Positions 47,831 through 57,800 of a stretch of DNA of 64,000 bases are shown one piece after another. Source of the DNA: Bacteroidales bacterium (GTDB taxonomy: Bacteria; Bacteroidota; Bacteroidia; Bacteroidales; FEN-979); assembly GCA_014860625.1 (NCBI GenBank), contig JACZJJ010000022.1:34242-98241 (forward strand), written 5' to 3'. Position numbers and translations under genes: made by a program. Every line of letters starts with the position of its first letter. Position 1 is the stretch's first letter. The notes beneath the pieces are model-generated. The model was not told where the DNA came from. It did not search any database and worked only from the letters and a program-made list of their open reading frames with translations.

Positions 47831-49714
47831 ATGAAACGACTTCTCGCTTTTATTTTTATACTAGTCACCAGTCACCAGTCACCCGTCACGGTTTCCGCCC
47901 AAAATCTCCCCACTTCCGCCCCAAAAGTGCTTCCCTTCCAGCAGCAGGCACAGCCTCAGGTAAGTGATCAGCAGCTAGCCATGCAGCTTTTCCAGGCGAA
48001 GGATTATGAAAAGGCTGTGGAACTGTATGAGAAGCTGTACAAAGAACAACCCACCTCTTTTTATTACATGTACTACCTGCATTGCCTGATCGAACTGAAG
48101 GAATTCAAGGGTGCCGAAAAACTGATCAAAGGGCAGCGGAAAAATGATCCAAGGGCCATCAAATACTTGGTTGACCTGGGATATCTTTACTACCGCGAAG
48201 GGGATGGGAATAAAGCCCGAAAGCTCTATGAGGAGGCGCTTGGAGAGCTGGGACCGGATCAGCAGCAGATATTCGACCTGGCAAACGCATTCCTCCTGAA
48301 AGGGGAGAACGGATTTGCCATCGAGGTGTACCTGAGGGGGAGAGAGCTTCTGAAAGGGTCTTATCCGTTCAGCTTTGAGCTGGCCAATGTGTATCAGCGT
48401 ACCGGCAATTTCGCCGGCATGTTTGAAGAGTACCTGAACCTGCTTGAAGTGAACGAGTCCTACCTGGCCACGGTGCAGGACAGGTTGCAGAATACCCTGG
48501 CCGATGACCCTGAAAATGCCAAAAACGAGCAATTCAGGGTTGCGTTGCTGACACGTGTTCAGCGAAACCCTGAAAGCCCTGCTTATGCCGACCTTCTCTG
48601 GTGGTATGCCATTCAGCAGAAAGATTTTGAACTGGCCCTGATCCAGTCGAAAGCGCTGGACCGCCGCCGGCAGGAACAGGGAGGACGCATCCTGCAGCTG
48701 GCTCAATTAGCAGTGGCCAACGACCAGTTCCAGGTGGCGCTCGATGCGTATGCATACCTGACCGGAAAAGGGGAGGCCTATCCCTATTACGATATCAGCA
48801 GGGTGGAGTGGGTAAATACGAGATTCCTCCAGCTTACTTCCGGGTCAAATCCTTCGGAGAAAGAGCTCTCCCTGCTTCAGAAGGAGTTCCTTCAGACCCT
48901 TGAATATGTGGGGGAGAACAGGACTTCGGTAGTCCTGATGCAAAACCTTGCTCACCTGGAGGCATTTTATATGGGGAACCCTGATGAAGCTCAGGATTTG
49001 CTTTACCGCGCCATTGAAATGAAAGATATCGGCCCCACAGAGAAGGCTTTCTGTAAACTGGAACTGGGCGATATACTGCTGTTTTTCGGCGATGTATGGG
49101 AGGCTACATTACTCTACCAGCAGGTTTACCAGGATTTCAAGTACGACGTGCTGGGACAGACTGCCAAGTTCAAAAACACGAAACTGTCGTTTTACATCGG
49201 AGAGTTCGGCTGGGCCAAAGCCCAGGCCGATATCCTGAAAGCGGCTACCGACAAGATGATTGCCAATGATGCCCTGGCACTCTCCATCCTGATTGGGGAG
49301 AACTACGATCCCGACTCTGCAACCGTCGGACTGTTTATCTACTCCAGGGCCGATCTGCTCTCATATAAAAACCAGGATCTGAAAGCATTGCAGCTTCTGG
49401 ATTCTATTCCTATGCTCTTTGGCTACCACCCCTTGCTGGATGATGTACTGCTGAAAAAGGCGGGTATTTATTCAAAACTGGGAGAATACAGCATTGCCGA
49501 TAGTCTTTATCACAAAGTTACCACCGATTACCCTGATGAGGTTACTGCCGACAGGGCGCTGTTTCTACAGGCCGGGTTACGGGAAAAAGAGATGAATGAT
49601 CCCAAAATGGCTATGGAACTCTACGCCCGTTTGCTGGAGAGGTACCCGTCGAGCATATACACGATAGATGCAAGGAAAATGTACAGGATTTTGAGAGGCG
49701 ACAGGATAGAATAG
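47831..49714 (+). CDS. Tetratricopeptide repeat protein
   Basis: Signal peptide plus multiple TPR-like helices (AMQLFQAKDYEKAVELYEKLYKEQP; YSIADSLYHKVTTDYPDE). Confidence 0.85.
   Translation: MKRLLAFIFILVTSHQSPVTVSAQNLPTSAPKVLPFQQQAQPQVSDQQLAMQLFQAKDYEKAVELYEKLYKEQPTSFYYMYYLHCLIELKEFKGAEKLIKGQRKNDPRAIKYLVDLGYLYYREGDGNKARKLYEEALGELGPDQQQIFDLANAFLLKGENGFAIEVYLRGRELLKGSYPFSFELANVYQRTGNFAGMFEEYLNLLEVNESYLATVQDRLQNTLADDPENAKNEQFRVALLTRVQRNPESPAYADLLWWYAIQQKDFELALIQSKALDRRRQEQGGRILQLAQLAVANDQFQVALDAYAYLTGKGEAYPYYDISRVEWVNTRFLQLTSGSNPSEKELSLLQKEFLQTLEYVGENRTSVVLMQNLAHLEAFYMGNPDEAQDLLYRAIEMKDIGPTEKAFCKLELGDILLFFGDVWEATLLYQQVYQDFKYDVLGQTAKFKNTKLSFYIGEFGWAKAQADILKAATDKMIANDALALSILIGENYDPDSATVGLFIYSRADLLSYKNQDLKALQLLDSIPMLFGYHPLLDDVLLKKAGIYSKLGEYSIADSLYHKVTTDYPDEVTADRALFLQAGLREKEMNDPKMAMELYARLLERYPSSIYTIDARKMYRILRGDRIE
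47863..47890 (+). repeat. AGTCACC heptad array within a signal peptide (4 units)
   Basis: AGTCACC AGTCACC AGTCACC CGTCACG, encoding VTSHQSPVT. Confidence 0.85.
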
Positions 49715-49722
49715 TTAACAAA

Positions 49723-49772
49723 CCCCCTGGCCCCCTAAAGGGGGAGTAAGTCCCCTTCAGGGGATTTAGGGG
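49723..49772. repeat. CCCCT-rich dispersed repeat, copy 2
   Basis: CCCCCTGGCCCCCTAAAGGGGGAGTAAGTCCCCTTCAGGGGATTTAGGGG in the convergent intergenic gap. Confidence 0.85.
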
Positions 49773-49854
49773 TGAAAAAAGCTCCATCACCCTCCGCCCT
49801 GTATCGTCCTCTGCAAAACGAGAACAAACGACACTCATGATCCACCCAATCCAG

Positions 49855-50856
49855 TTAATCGTCATGACCAGGAGCAGTTTCAATCTGTAAAAAATCGATT
49901 ATCGACTGAAATGGATCCAGGAAGGTGATTATGCCATCTTTATCCTGTACATAAAGCAATGCCATCACAATGGGGGGCCAATCATGCCTCTCCTTTTCCC
50001 AAAACTCTCCTGCAAAGGTATCGTTGCAAAGAACCTGAACACGAAAATCAAACTCGTTTGCAATTTCCAGGGAATCCATTCTTCCCAGATCATTGAAATT
50101 CAACATGAACGTGCCGATGTTGAAATGTGCCTGAGAAGTATATTCATTAATTGATGTGATAAATACAGTCTCAAATTCTTGCTGCCTTTCCTGTGACAAA
50201 CCCTTTAGTTTTGCTGCAAAAAATCTGCTCTCCTCAGATGTCGTATCTGACCGCAATCGCATATCAGCACCAATCCTCATCTTGATGGCAAGATAAACCG
50301 GATCATTTATCTCCAGATAAACTGGCAAAGCTTTCGCCCCACTCTTGTCAATGGAGAACCAGCTATCACTGACCCAGGTTGAATGTTCACCCTCAGGTTG
50401 TGTCCAGCAATCGTTACTGACTTCAGCATAGCCATTCTCAAAAGGCCAGGCACAGTCAAACTGCGGTGTTATCATAACATCTCCGGTAATCTCATCGGCA
50501 AATCCGATTTTATTGTTTTCGATAATTCTGAAAAGCCCTTCACACGGGTAATCCGGTCCGTTGTCAAACGGGAACACCTCATACAACATGGTTTCTTTCC
50601 TGTCAATGGAGATAAATCCCTTTTCAGGAATTGTCACAATCGCATACGTCCTGAAGGTGTCGGTGAAGCAAATTGAATACTTTCCCAGAGGAATGATTGT
50701 GTTACCGTGCGGATTTGCGTAGCCGCAAGTCTCAAACGTTTTGTCCCAAATTTTCACCAAATAGTCATCGTCCATGATGCCCTGTCCGGTACTTCCCAGG
50801 CTTCCAAAAAGAAACAGGAAGAGAAGGGTGGGTATGGTTTTGCGTTGTTTCATAAA
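49855..50856 (-). CDS. WG-repeat-like secreted protein
   Basis: Signal peptide MKQRKTIPTLLFLFLFGSLGSTGQ; GFISIDRKET...NKIGFADEITGDVMITPQFDCAWPFENGYAEV. Confidence 0.6.
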   Translation of the reverse strand, partial: FMKQRKTIPTLLFLFLFGSLGSTGQGIMDDDYLVKIWDKTFETCGYANPHGNTIIPLGKYSICFTDTFRTYAIVTIPEKGFISIDRKETMLYEVFPFDNGPDYPCEGLFRIIENNKIGFADEITGDVMITPQFDCAWPFENGYAEVSNDCWTQPEGEHSTWVSDSWFSIDKSGAKALPVYLEINDPVYLAIKMRIGADMRLRSDTTSEESRFFAAKLKGLSQERQQEFETVFITSINEYTSQAHFNIGTFMLNFNDLGRMDSLEIANEFDFRVQVLCNDTFAGEFWEKERHDWPPIVMALLYVQDKDGIITFLDPFQSIIDFLQIETAPGHDD

Positions 50857-50885
50857 GCACAGGAGAACAATATTGCTCAATCCAC

Positions 50886-51740
50886 TCAAAGTATCAGAAT
50901 GAAATCCTCACCGTCAAAATAGAAGAACAGAGAGTATGAGGTTGTGACGCCATATTCATCGTTATAGTACATGATGATTGATCTGCCTTCGTCATTCTTG
51001 ACCGACACCAGGCGGTCACCATGATAATATTCATAGGTCAACCCATTTTCTTCCTGAACGTCAATGCCAATCAGGTAGCCCGGAGGAGAAGAGAACTCCT
51101 CGCTGAAAGAGTTTCTCATATCTGAAGAAAAATCAGGACGATACAGTGATTTTGAATACTCTTTAAATTTGGCATCAGAAAACGTCATGATCCCTTCCAG
51201 GTCCCTGGTTTCAAGAAGCCGGTAAAACTCACGATACTTGTCCAGAATCTTCTTTTTGGTTGCTGCATCTTTGCCAATCGGTTTCGATTCGGCCCATGGC
51301 GGATGAGGGTATGGAAGAGCAATCGTAAACGACTTCTCCTCTGGCGTATCGGAATGAGAGTCAGACACAACCGCTTCAGCATGGGCGATTGGGTTGTCGG
51401 ACATCCCCTGATCCTGTGGCCCTGAAATTACCACGCTGTAGGACTTTGTATCATCTGGATCCACGGTGGATGTTTCTACAGGGAGAATCCGAATTCTGAA
51501 CGTATTATGGCCGTTGATGAGCCAGGGATTTATCGGAAAGTTAGAAATGATTCCCGAAGCTTCATCAGTTTGTTCCAGGACCGGGATGTCGTTGATCCGA
51601 AGCTCGTAAGCGACATTATGGGTCTCAATTTTTACTGTGTAAAAAGATTGTGGATCTGTCATCTTTGGCTGATTAGCACTTTGGGTCATCAATGTTCCCA
51701 TCAAACAACCCAGAAGCATCGTAATTCTATCTACTCTCAT
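50886..51740 (-). CDS. Hypothetical secreted protein
   Basis: 284 aa ORF with N-terminal signal-like segment; no recognised domain. Confidence 0.6.
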   Translation of the reverse strand: MRVDRITMLLGCLMGTLMTQSANQPKMTDPQSFYTVKIETHNVAYELRINDIPVLEQTDEASGIISNFPINPWLINGHNTFRIRILPVETSTVDPDDTKSYSVVISGPQDQGMSDNPIAHAEAVVSDSHSDTPEEKSFTIALPYPHPPWAESKPIGKDAATKKKILDKYREFYRLLETRDLEGIMTFSDAKFKEYSKSLYRPDFSSDMRNSFSEEFSSPPGYLIGIDVQEENGLTYEYYHGDRLVSVKNDEGRSIIMYYNDEYGVTTSYSLFFYFDGEDFILIL

Positions 51741-51762
51741 GATTTCATATTTTTTAATTTCG

Positions 51763-51794
51763 CTACCTCCCTACCTCCCTACCTCCCTACTTCT
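51763..51794 (-). repeat. GTAGGGAG-type 8-bp tandem array (4 units)
   Basis: + strand CTACCTCC x3 then CTACTTCT; the TAG stop of the OmpA gene lies in the array. Confidence 0.85.
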
Positions 51795-53955
51795 CTACCC
51801 TCGGACACGTAGCACACGACACAATCTTGAACTCGGTTCTCCGGTTTGCCTGGTGCTGAGCTTCCGTGCAGTTTATACCGTTTGAACAACCGTTGACCAG
51901 TTTCGTCTCTCCGTAACCCACTGCAATGATCCGGTCCTTTGAGATCCCTTTGGCAAGGATATAGGTCACGGCTGCATCGGCCCGGCATTGCGAAAGCTTC
52001 TGATTGTAATCGTCAGAGCCTCTGCTGTCGGTATGTGAAGACAATTCGATGATCATGTCGGGAAAATCATTCATCAGTTTGACCAGCCGGTCCAACTCTT
52101 CCGCCGCCCTCGGTTTGATATCGCATTTGTCGTAGTCATAGTAGATTTTATCCAGCCGGATGACCTCGTCGGCCACCGGTTGCTGCATGCTGAGTTTTAA
52201 CTTCACATAAAGATCCTTGCTTCTGTCAAGTCCTTTTGTCGTCTCATAGATCACTTCGCTGCTGAGCCAGCCGTGCGCCTCCCCGGTCACCTTGAAATCA
52301 CTCGCCTGTTCCAGTTGAAAGAAGAACGTGCCATCTTCACCGGTAATCCGTGTATTTGCCCTGTTTGAAACGGTGTTCTCACAGGTCACCGTTACTCCCG
52401 AAACAGGCTGGTCGTTGTGCACGTTTGTCACCACTCCCGAGAGTGTAAACCTCGGGTCGTTGTGTGTCACAGCCTTCTCGATCAGTTCCTGAGAGAACTC
52501 CTCTTTTCCGATCGTGGCAATGGTGGTGGTCACGTCATTTAACGTTCCCTGAATCCGGTAGTTGTCGGGAGGCAACTCATCAACTATCAATACTCCGTTG
52601 GGGTCGGTCATTCCCTGAAAAACGACATTGGATTTGTCATCCTTCAGCGTTACAATTACGTAAGGCAGAGGAATGGAGGTATATTTATCCGTTACGGTTA
52701 TTTTTACCTGATTTACGGATGCTTGTTTTGGCTGTTCAATCACTCTTCTGGAGAAGTAGGCGAGGTCATCTGTTTCCGGGGTTCCGAACCTGTTTGTGGA
52801 GATGTACCCGTTGTCCTGGTTGTTGTCCGTAATCACGGAAAAATCATCAAAGCTTGAGTTGATGGGCGCTTTCATGTTTACAGGAGTCCCAAAAGTGAGT
52901 CCCTCATTCTTGGATACAAACAGATCCAATCCTCCCAGTCCGGGCAAACCGTTGGAGGCAAAATACAGATTTCCGGAAGCATCGAAGGAGGGGAATATCT
53001 CATTTTCCGAGGTGTTTACTAACCCGAGATTGACCGGTTCAGACCATGAACCGTCGGGTTGTATGGTACAATAATAAACGTCCATTCCTCCTTTACCTCC
53101 CGGTTTATCGGAGGAAAATACGAGAGTTCTTCCATCACTGCTTAATGCCGGATGAGCCATGTTATACCGTTTGTCGTTGTAACTGAAAACCGCGGTCGGA
53201 ATCCACTTATTCCCCTGCCGGGTTGCCGTGGAGATCTGGAGTTTGCTGGTATTGACATCCTGCTCCTGAACCGATTTTTTGTTGATTGTCGTGTAATAGA
53301 TCGTCTCCCCATCCGCAGATAATACGGCAGGTCCATCGTTGAAATCCGACATCAGCTCCGGGGCAAAGGGAACAAGGGTCTTGATGTCGTAATCAGTAAG
53401 GAAGAGTTTTGTATATCCCCTTCCCGTCCACTCGTTCCTGCGCCCCTGCAGGTTCTCTGCCGTAACCATCAGCCCGCCCTGGCAATAGTTGGCCGCAAAG
53501 ATGGATTGCTGGTGCTCTCCGGTTTTATTGGCTATCACATAGTCATTTTGTCCCGACATCAGTTCGTCGTACATATCAATGGATTTGATCAGGTTCTGAG
53601 CCTTCTCCCCATTGTTCTTTTTCTGATATTGAATAGCATATACCCGGGCTTCTGACAGATCTCCGCTTATTCTCATCAGTTGAACCAGGTCGTACCAGTC
53701 CTCGGGAACCGCTTTGCTCAGGTTGAGCATTGACTTATAGGCATCAATCGCTCCGCTGATATTATTTGTGTACCGGTATGCCAGAGCAAGATTCCGGGAG
53801 GCCTCATAATCTCCCGGATTCTTTGCCAGGTATTGCTGGTAGAGAGGAATTGCTTCGCTGTATTCGTAGAGCTTAAATTTGGAATCCGCCTGCGATTTTT
53901 GTGCATAAAGCGTTACCGAGCAAAGGCACAACAGGATCAATAGTGTCTTTTTCAT
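51787..53955 (-). CDS. PorE-like OmpA family protein (TPR + PD40 propeller + CRD + OmpA-C)
   Basis: TPR-like N-term, repeated PALSSDGRTLVFSSDKPGGKGGMDVYYC, LSGVVTNVHNDQPVSGVTVTCENT, IELSSHTDSRGSDDYNQKLSQCRADAAVTYILAKGI. Confidence 0.88.
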   Translation of the reverse strand: MKKTLLILLCLCSVTLYAQKSQADSKFKLYEYSEAIPLYQQYLAKNPGDYEASRNLALAYRYTNNISGAIDAYKSMLNLSKAVPEDWYDLVQLMRISGDLSEARVYAIQYQKKNNGEKAQNLIKSIDMYDELMSGQNDYVIANKTGEHQQSIFAANYCQGGLMVTAENLQGRRNEWTGRGYTKLFLTDYDIKTLVPFAPELMSDFNDGPAVLSADGETIYYTTINKKSVQEQDVNTSKLQISTATRQGNKWIPTAVFSYNDKRYNMAHPALSSDGRTLVFSSDKPGGKGGMDVYYCTIQPDGSWSEPVNLGLVNTSENEIFPSFDASGNLYFASNGLPGLGGLDLFVSKNEGLTFGTPVNMKAPINSSFDDFSVITDNNQDNGYISTNRFGTPETDDLAYFSRRVIEQPKQASVNQVKITVTDKYTSIPLPYVIVTLKDDKSNVVFQGMTDPNGVLIVDELPPDNYRIQGTLNDVTTTIATIGKEEFSQELIEKAVTHNDPRFTLSGVVTNVHNDQPVSGVTVTCENTVSNRANTRITGEDGTFFFQLEQASDFKVTGEAHGWLSSEVIYETTKGLDRSKDLYVKLKLSMQQPVADEVIRLDKIYYDYDKCDIKPRAAEELDRLVKLMNDFPDMIIELSSHTDSRGSDDYNQKLSQCRADAAVTYILAKGISKDRIIAVGYGETKLVNGCSNGINCTEAQHQANRRTEFKIVSCATCPRVEK

Positions 53956-53965
53956 TACTTACTTT

Positions 53966-54868
53966 TTAAAAATATCGGTTGTTCTGGTTCCTGTCGGGAC
54001 TGCTTTTCTTGCCGAATTCAAATCCGATATAAATCTCGTGCGTCCCCGAATTGAATGTGCGGAGACCCGAAACGGTCATATCATAGGAATATCCGATGTA
54101 AAAGCCCTGGATCCGGCTCTTGATCATGAAACAAACGGCATCGGAAGTCCGGTACGAAACGCCCAGCCCGATCACCTTTCTGTACCATACATCCATGGCT
54201 ATATCCACTTCAAAAGGAGCTGCAGAGACGTATTTTCCCAAAAGAGCAGGCCGCAGCTCGATATCCTCATTCACCCTGATCCGGTATCCTCCGTAGAGAT
54301 AAAAATGGGGTTTGGTGATCTTGGACTGGGGCGCGACGTTTTCAATCGACACCAACCGCGGAATGGAGAATCCGATATAGAGTTTTCTGGTATAAAAAAG
54401 CGCTCCAAATCCGATGTATGGGAGCGTTCGTTTCTCCGTTGTATAGAGCGGATCGTTCGGATCCACATTTTCCAGTTTCGAGAAGTCGGAATTCAGAAAA
54501 TTGACCCCGGCCTTGATCCCGACGGATATCGTACTCTTTTCGCTGAGGCGGATGTGCGATGCCAGGTTCAGGTCGGCCGAGGTGCTCTGTGTAATCCCGA
54601 TCCAGTCGCTGTTGACGGTGACACCCAGTGCCAGCACTTTTTTATAGACCTTGGTCTCCCCGATAAAACTGAGGGTAGTGGGCGCTCCGGCAAAGCCTGT
54701 CCATTGCTTCCTGAATCTGAGACTTATGCTCGCATCGTCATTGGCACCGGCATATGCCGGGTTGATCTCCAGGTTGCTGTTGAACTGGTTCTGGGTATAT
54801 TGAGGCTCCTGCTGTGCGTTTACGACAACTGCAGAGAAGAGTAGTATCGCTATGATGATCTTTTTCAT
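53966..54868 (-). CDS. PorP/SprF family T9SS membrane protein
   Basis: QQEPQYTQNQFNSNLEINPAYAGANDDASISLRFRKQWTGFAGAPTTLSF. Confidence 0.93.
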   Translation of the reverse strand: MKKIIIAILLFSAVVVNAQQEPQYTQNQFNSNLEINPAYAGANDDASISLRFRKQWTGFAGAPTTLSFIGETKVYKKVLALGVTVNSDWIGITQSTSADLNLASHIRLSEKSTISVGIKAGVNFLNSDFSKLENVDPNDPLYTTEKRTLPYIGFGALFYTRKLYIGFSIPRLVSIENVAPQSKITKPHFYLYGGYRIRVNEDIELRPALLGKYVSAAPFEVDIAMDVWYRKVIGLGVSYRTSDAVCFMIKSRIQGFYIGYSYDMTVSGLRTFNSGTHEIYIGFEFGKKSSPDRNQNNRYF

Positions 54869-54887
54869 GGTTCAGAATGGTTAAGAA

Positions 54888-57800
54888 TTAATACCTGACA
54901 TCTATATACATGGCCTTCTGATTGCCTGTCGGGAGTTTGAGGACAATGAAGTAAGTCCCCTGAACCAGCTTCTTGCCGCTTTGATTCACCCCTTTCCAGT
55001 CGTTCTTGTAGTCCTCATTTTGGTATTCCACATTGCCCCACTGGTTGTACACGGTGATGGAGATGTAATCGCAGCAGGTTGAATTCAGGATCTCGAATTG
55101 ATCATTGAATCCGTCCTCATTGGGGGTAATCCCGTTGGGAATGATCATATTCTCAAAGTCACAGCAGATGGTCGTGTCGCAACCACCGCACTGGATCATA
55201 GGCAGGCAGATCACGCCGAGGGAGTCGGTGCAGCACTCTGTTGCCGCCAAACCAGTAATGGGATCATAAATCCCGTTGTGACCGGTCAGATACATGCAGA
55301 ATCTGTCCAGGTTGGTATCCATTGAATCGATGGTTACTGTAAATGGCCCGCCTGTTGATCCCGGAGCAATCGGCGAAGTGAGCTGGACGTGGTTTACATC
55401 CAGTGTGATGCCGGTTGTATGGAAATCAACCTGCCAGAGTGGAAATGGCGCATTATTTTTCACGGAAAAACGATACTTGATTTTATCACCCGAACAATAG
55501 AGCGAGTCGTTGATGATGTTGGCACAGGTTGGATCTACCAGTATGCACTCCTCAAAGGTCAACGTGTCGGTGCATAGCTGAACTCCCTTTGCGTCGATAA
55601 TATTGACCAGAACGGTGTAGGGTGGGACGGATGTGCCGGTGAGGCAGAACGAGGCAAAATCGGGATAGGTTCCTGATGAAACGCCACCACCGGGAGCCTT
55701 GATCTTAATATAACTGCTGGTCACGCCCCCGCTGATGCTCCAGCCGGTAAACACAGCAAACTGGGTTCCTCCGATGCCAGTAAACTCCAGGTAGGCAATG
55801 TTGGAGTTGATATAATTGCTTGAAAGCGTAATATCGTAGCAGCAATCTGAGGGATCTGTCTTTTTGGTAGTAAACGATATCCCTTCACACGGATTGCAGG
55901 TTGGAATATCGATGCAATAGGGAATGCTGTCCATGCAGCACCAGTTTGGGTAGGGCCCTGCGATGCCTGGTGTCGTATTCTGGTCGCATGCTGCTATAAA
56001 GAAACAGGCGCTGCTGGCATTGTTGGTGACGATCAGCGTGGTTTCGTAATAGGATGGAGAGGTTTGTCCGGGAAGTAAATCCGGGATTGAAATAAACTTT
56101 GGAGCGGGGTTTACATCCGGGTTCTGGGAATAGAGGGTTAACCCACGCATCGTGAATGCTGAGTTATTATGGATTCTGAATTTCATCTTCACAACTCCTG
56201 AATCACATTCGGCCTTGATATCGATGACAGAAACGCAGGAGGTGTCGACCGGTACACTGCACCCTTCAAACTCGACTATTTTTTTGCAAACCGTGTCATA
56301 CTGCGGAGGGTTACCGATAAAATCGACGGTTATGCTGCCAGGGCCGGTGCCCGAAAAACAGAGTGTGCCTAACGATTGGTATCCTCCGGCTCCATCAAGG
56401 GGGAGTCCGTCGACCATAAACCTCTTTGCAAAGACAACCTGTGTAGGAGACTGGTACGATATATTTGACCAGGTGTTGGAGATATCTTTTGAAACGTCGT
56501 CGATGGCTAAGCCAGTGGCTGTAATGGCTATCCTGTTAAAATAATCATCCCGGTAGTGGTTTGACACCTGAAGCATATAACAGCAATCGCCCGAGTCTAT
56601 TTTGATTAATCGTGCATTGATCTTACTGCAGATATCCGGATGGTCGACCGGGCATTCCCAATCGAAACACTCCACATCCCCGAAGCTTCCTTTCTGTGTT
56701 AACCCGTTTACCGTTACATCTCCCCTGAGATTGACGATGTAGGCCTCGCTCAGATAGTCGGCCGGATTTACATAGCCATTCAGCGGATGGCTAAGCAGTC
56801 CGTAGGCCAGCCAGGGTCCGGTTGGTTCGGCAATGGCATTTGACTGCGACCAGATAAGTGTGTCGCAATAGAATTGCCTGTTGGTGGTGTCCGGAGATTT
56901 TGTTGAGTACCCGTAATCCACACCTCCGGCACTGTTATGTCCGCCCATTAAGGCAGACATATAGAGCTGCATGGGAAGGCTCCAGGCGTTGTGTTTGCCG
57001 AAATACTGATAAACATTGGCATTATGTGGAGCTCCTTTTTCAGCTACAAGCATCTCCCCCCTGGAAGAAAAGGCGATATCGGAAACATAGGTGCGCGGCG
57101 AGGAGACGGGAAGGTTAATTTCAACAGAGTTTGTTGCCGGAACAAAGGCGCCAGTAGTGGAGTTGAGCCTTACCGACCAGATATCTGACTGATGATCGTT
57201 CATCAGTACGGCATAATAGAGTCTCGTTTCACCCACTTCGTAATTGACTGCAAGGCCGAAGATCCGTTCGCCATAGCCGGCTATCTGAACTCCGCTGGCA
57301 TCGGCACCAAACGGATCGTAAACATCAGTAATCAGACCGGTTGCAGGGTCGATGCAATAGATGGCTCCATCTTCCAGGTTGGAGGTATAGAGTTTATCTA
57401 TGATCTTTGCATAGGCGATATTTCCAACACCATAGCCCGTGTTGGGCAGAGTGCTTGTTCCGGTGCCGCCGCCGGAAGGAACGGATCCTGTAAGCACGGT
57501 GATGGTATTTAAATTGGCGCTGGCTGCCTTGTAGATCCCTGCCGGCCCTCCTGATACATGGTAGCCCATGCCTCCCGCACCCGAGGTTGAAGGGTTGAGG
57601 TCGGCAAGCCGCTGGGCATTGCCCGATCCTCCCCAGTACATGGCTGTGGCAGCAAAATAGACATTCCCGGCGTCATCAATGGCGATGCCGAAGATCTGTC
57701 CCAGGTAGTCGACAGTCCAGTTCGTTATAGCCGGACTGATAGAGGGTGGAACCCAATTGGCATGATGCGGAGCGCCGAACTGATCGCCTACAGTTTTAAC

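Noticed and set aside
5721-51794. CRISPR array
   Set aside because: Repeats are 7-9 bp with no spacers and no cas genes are seen.
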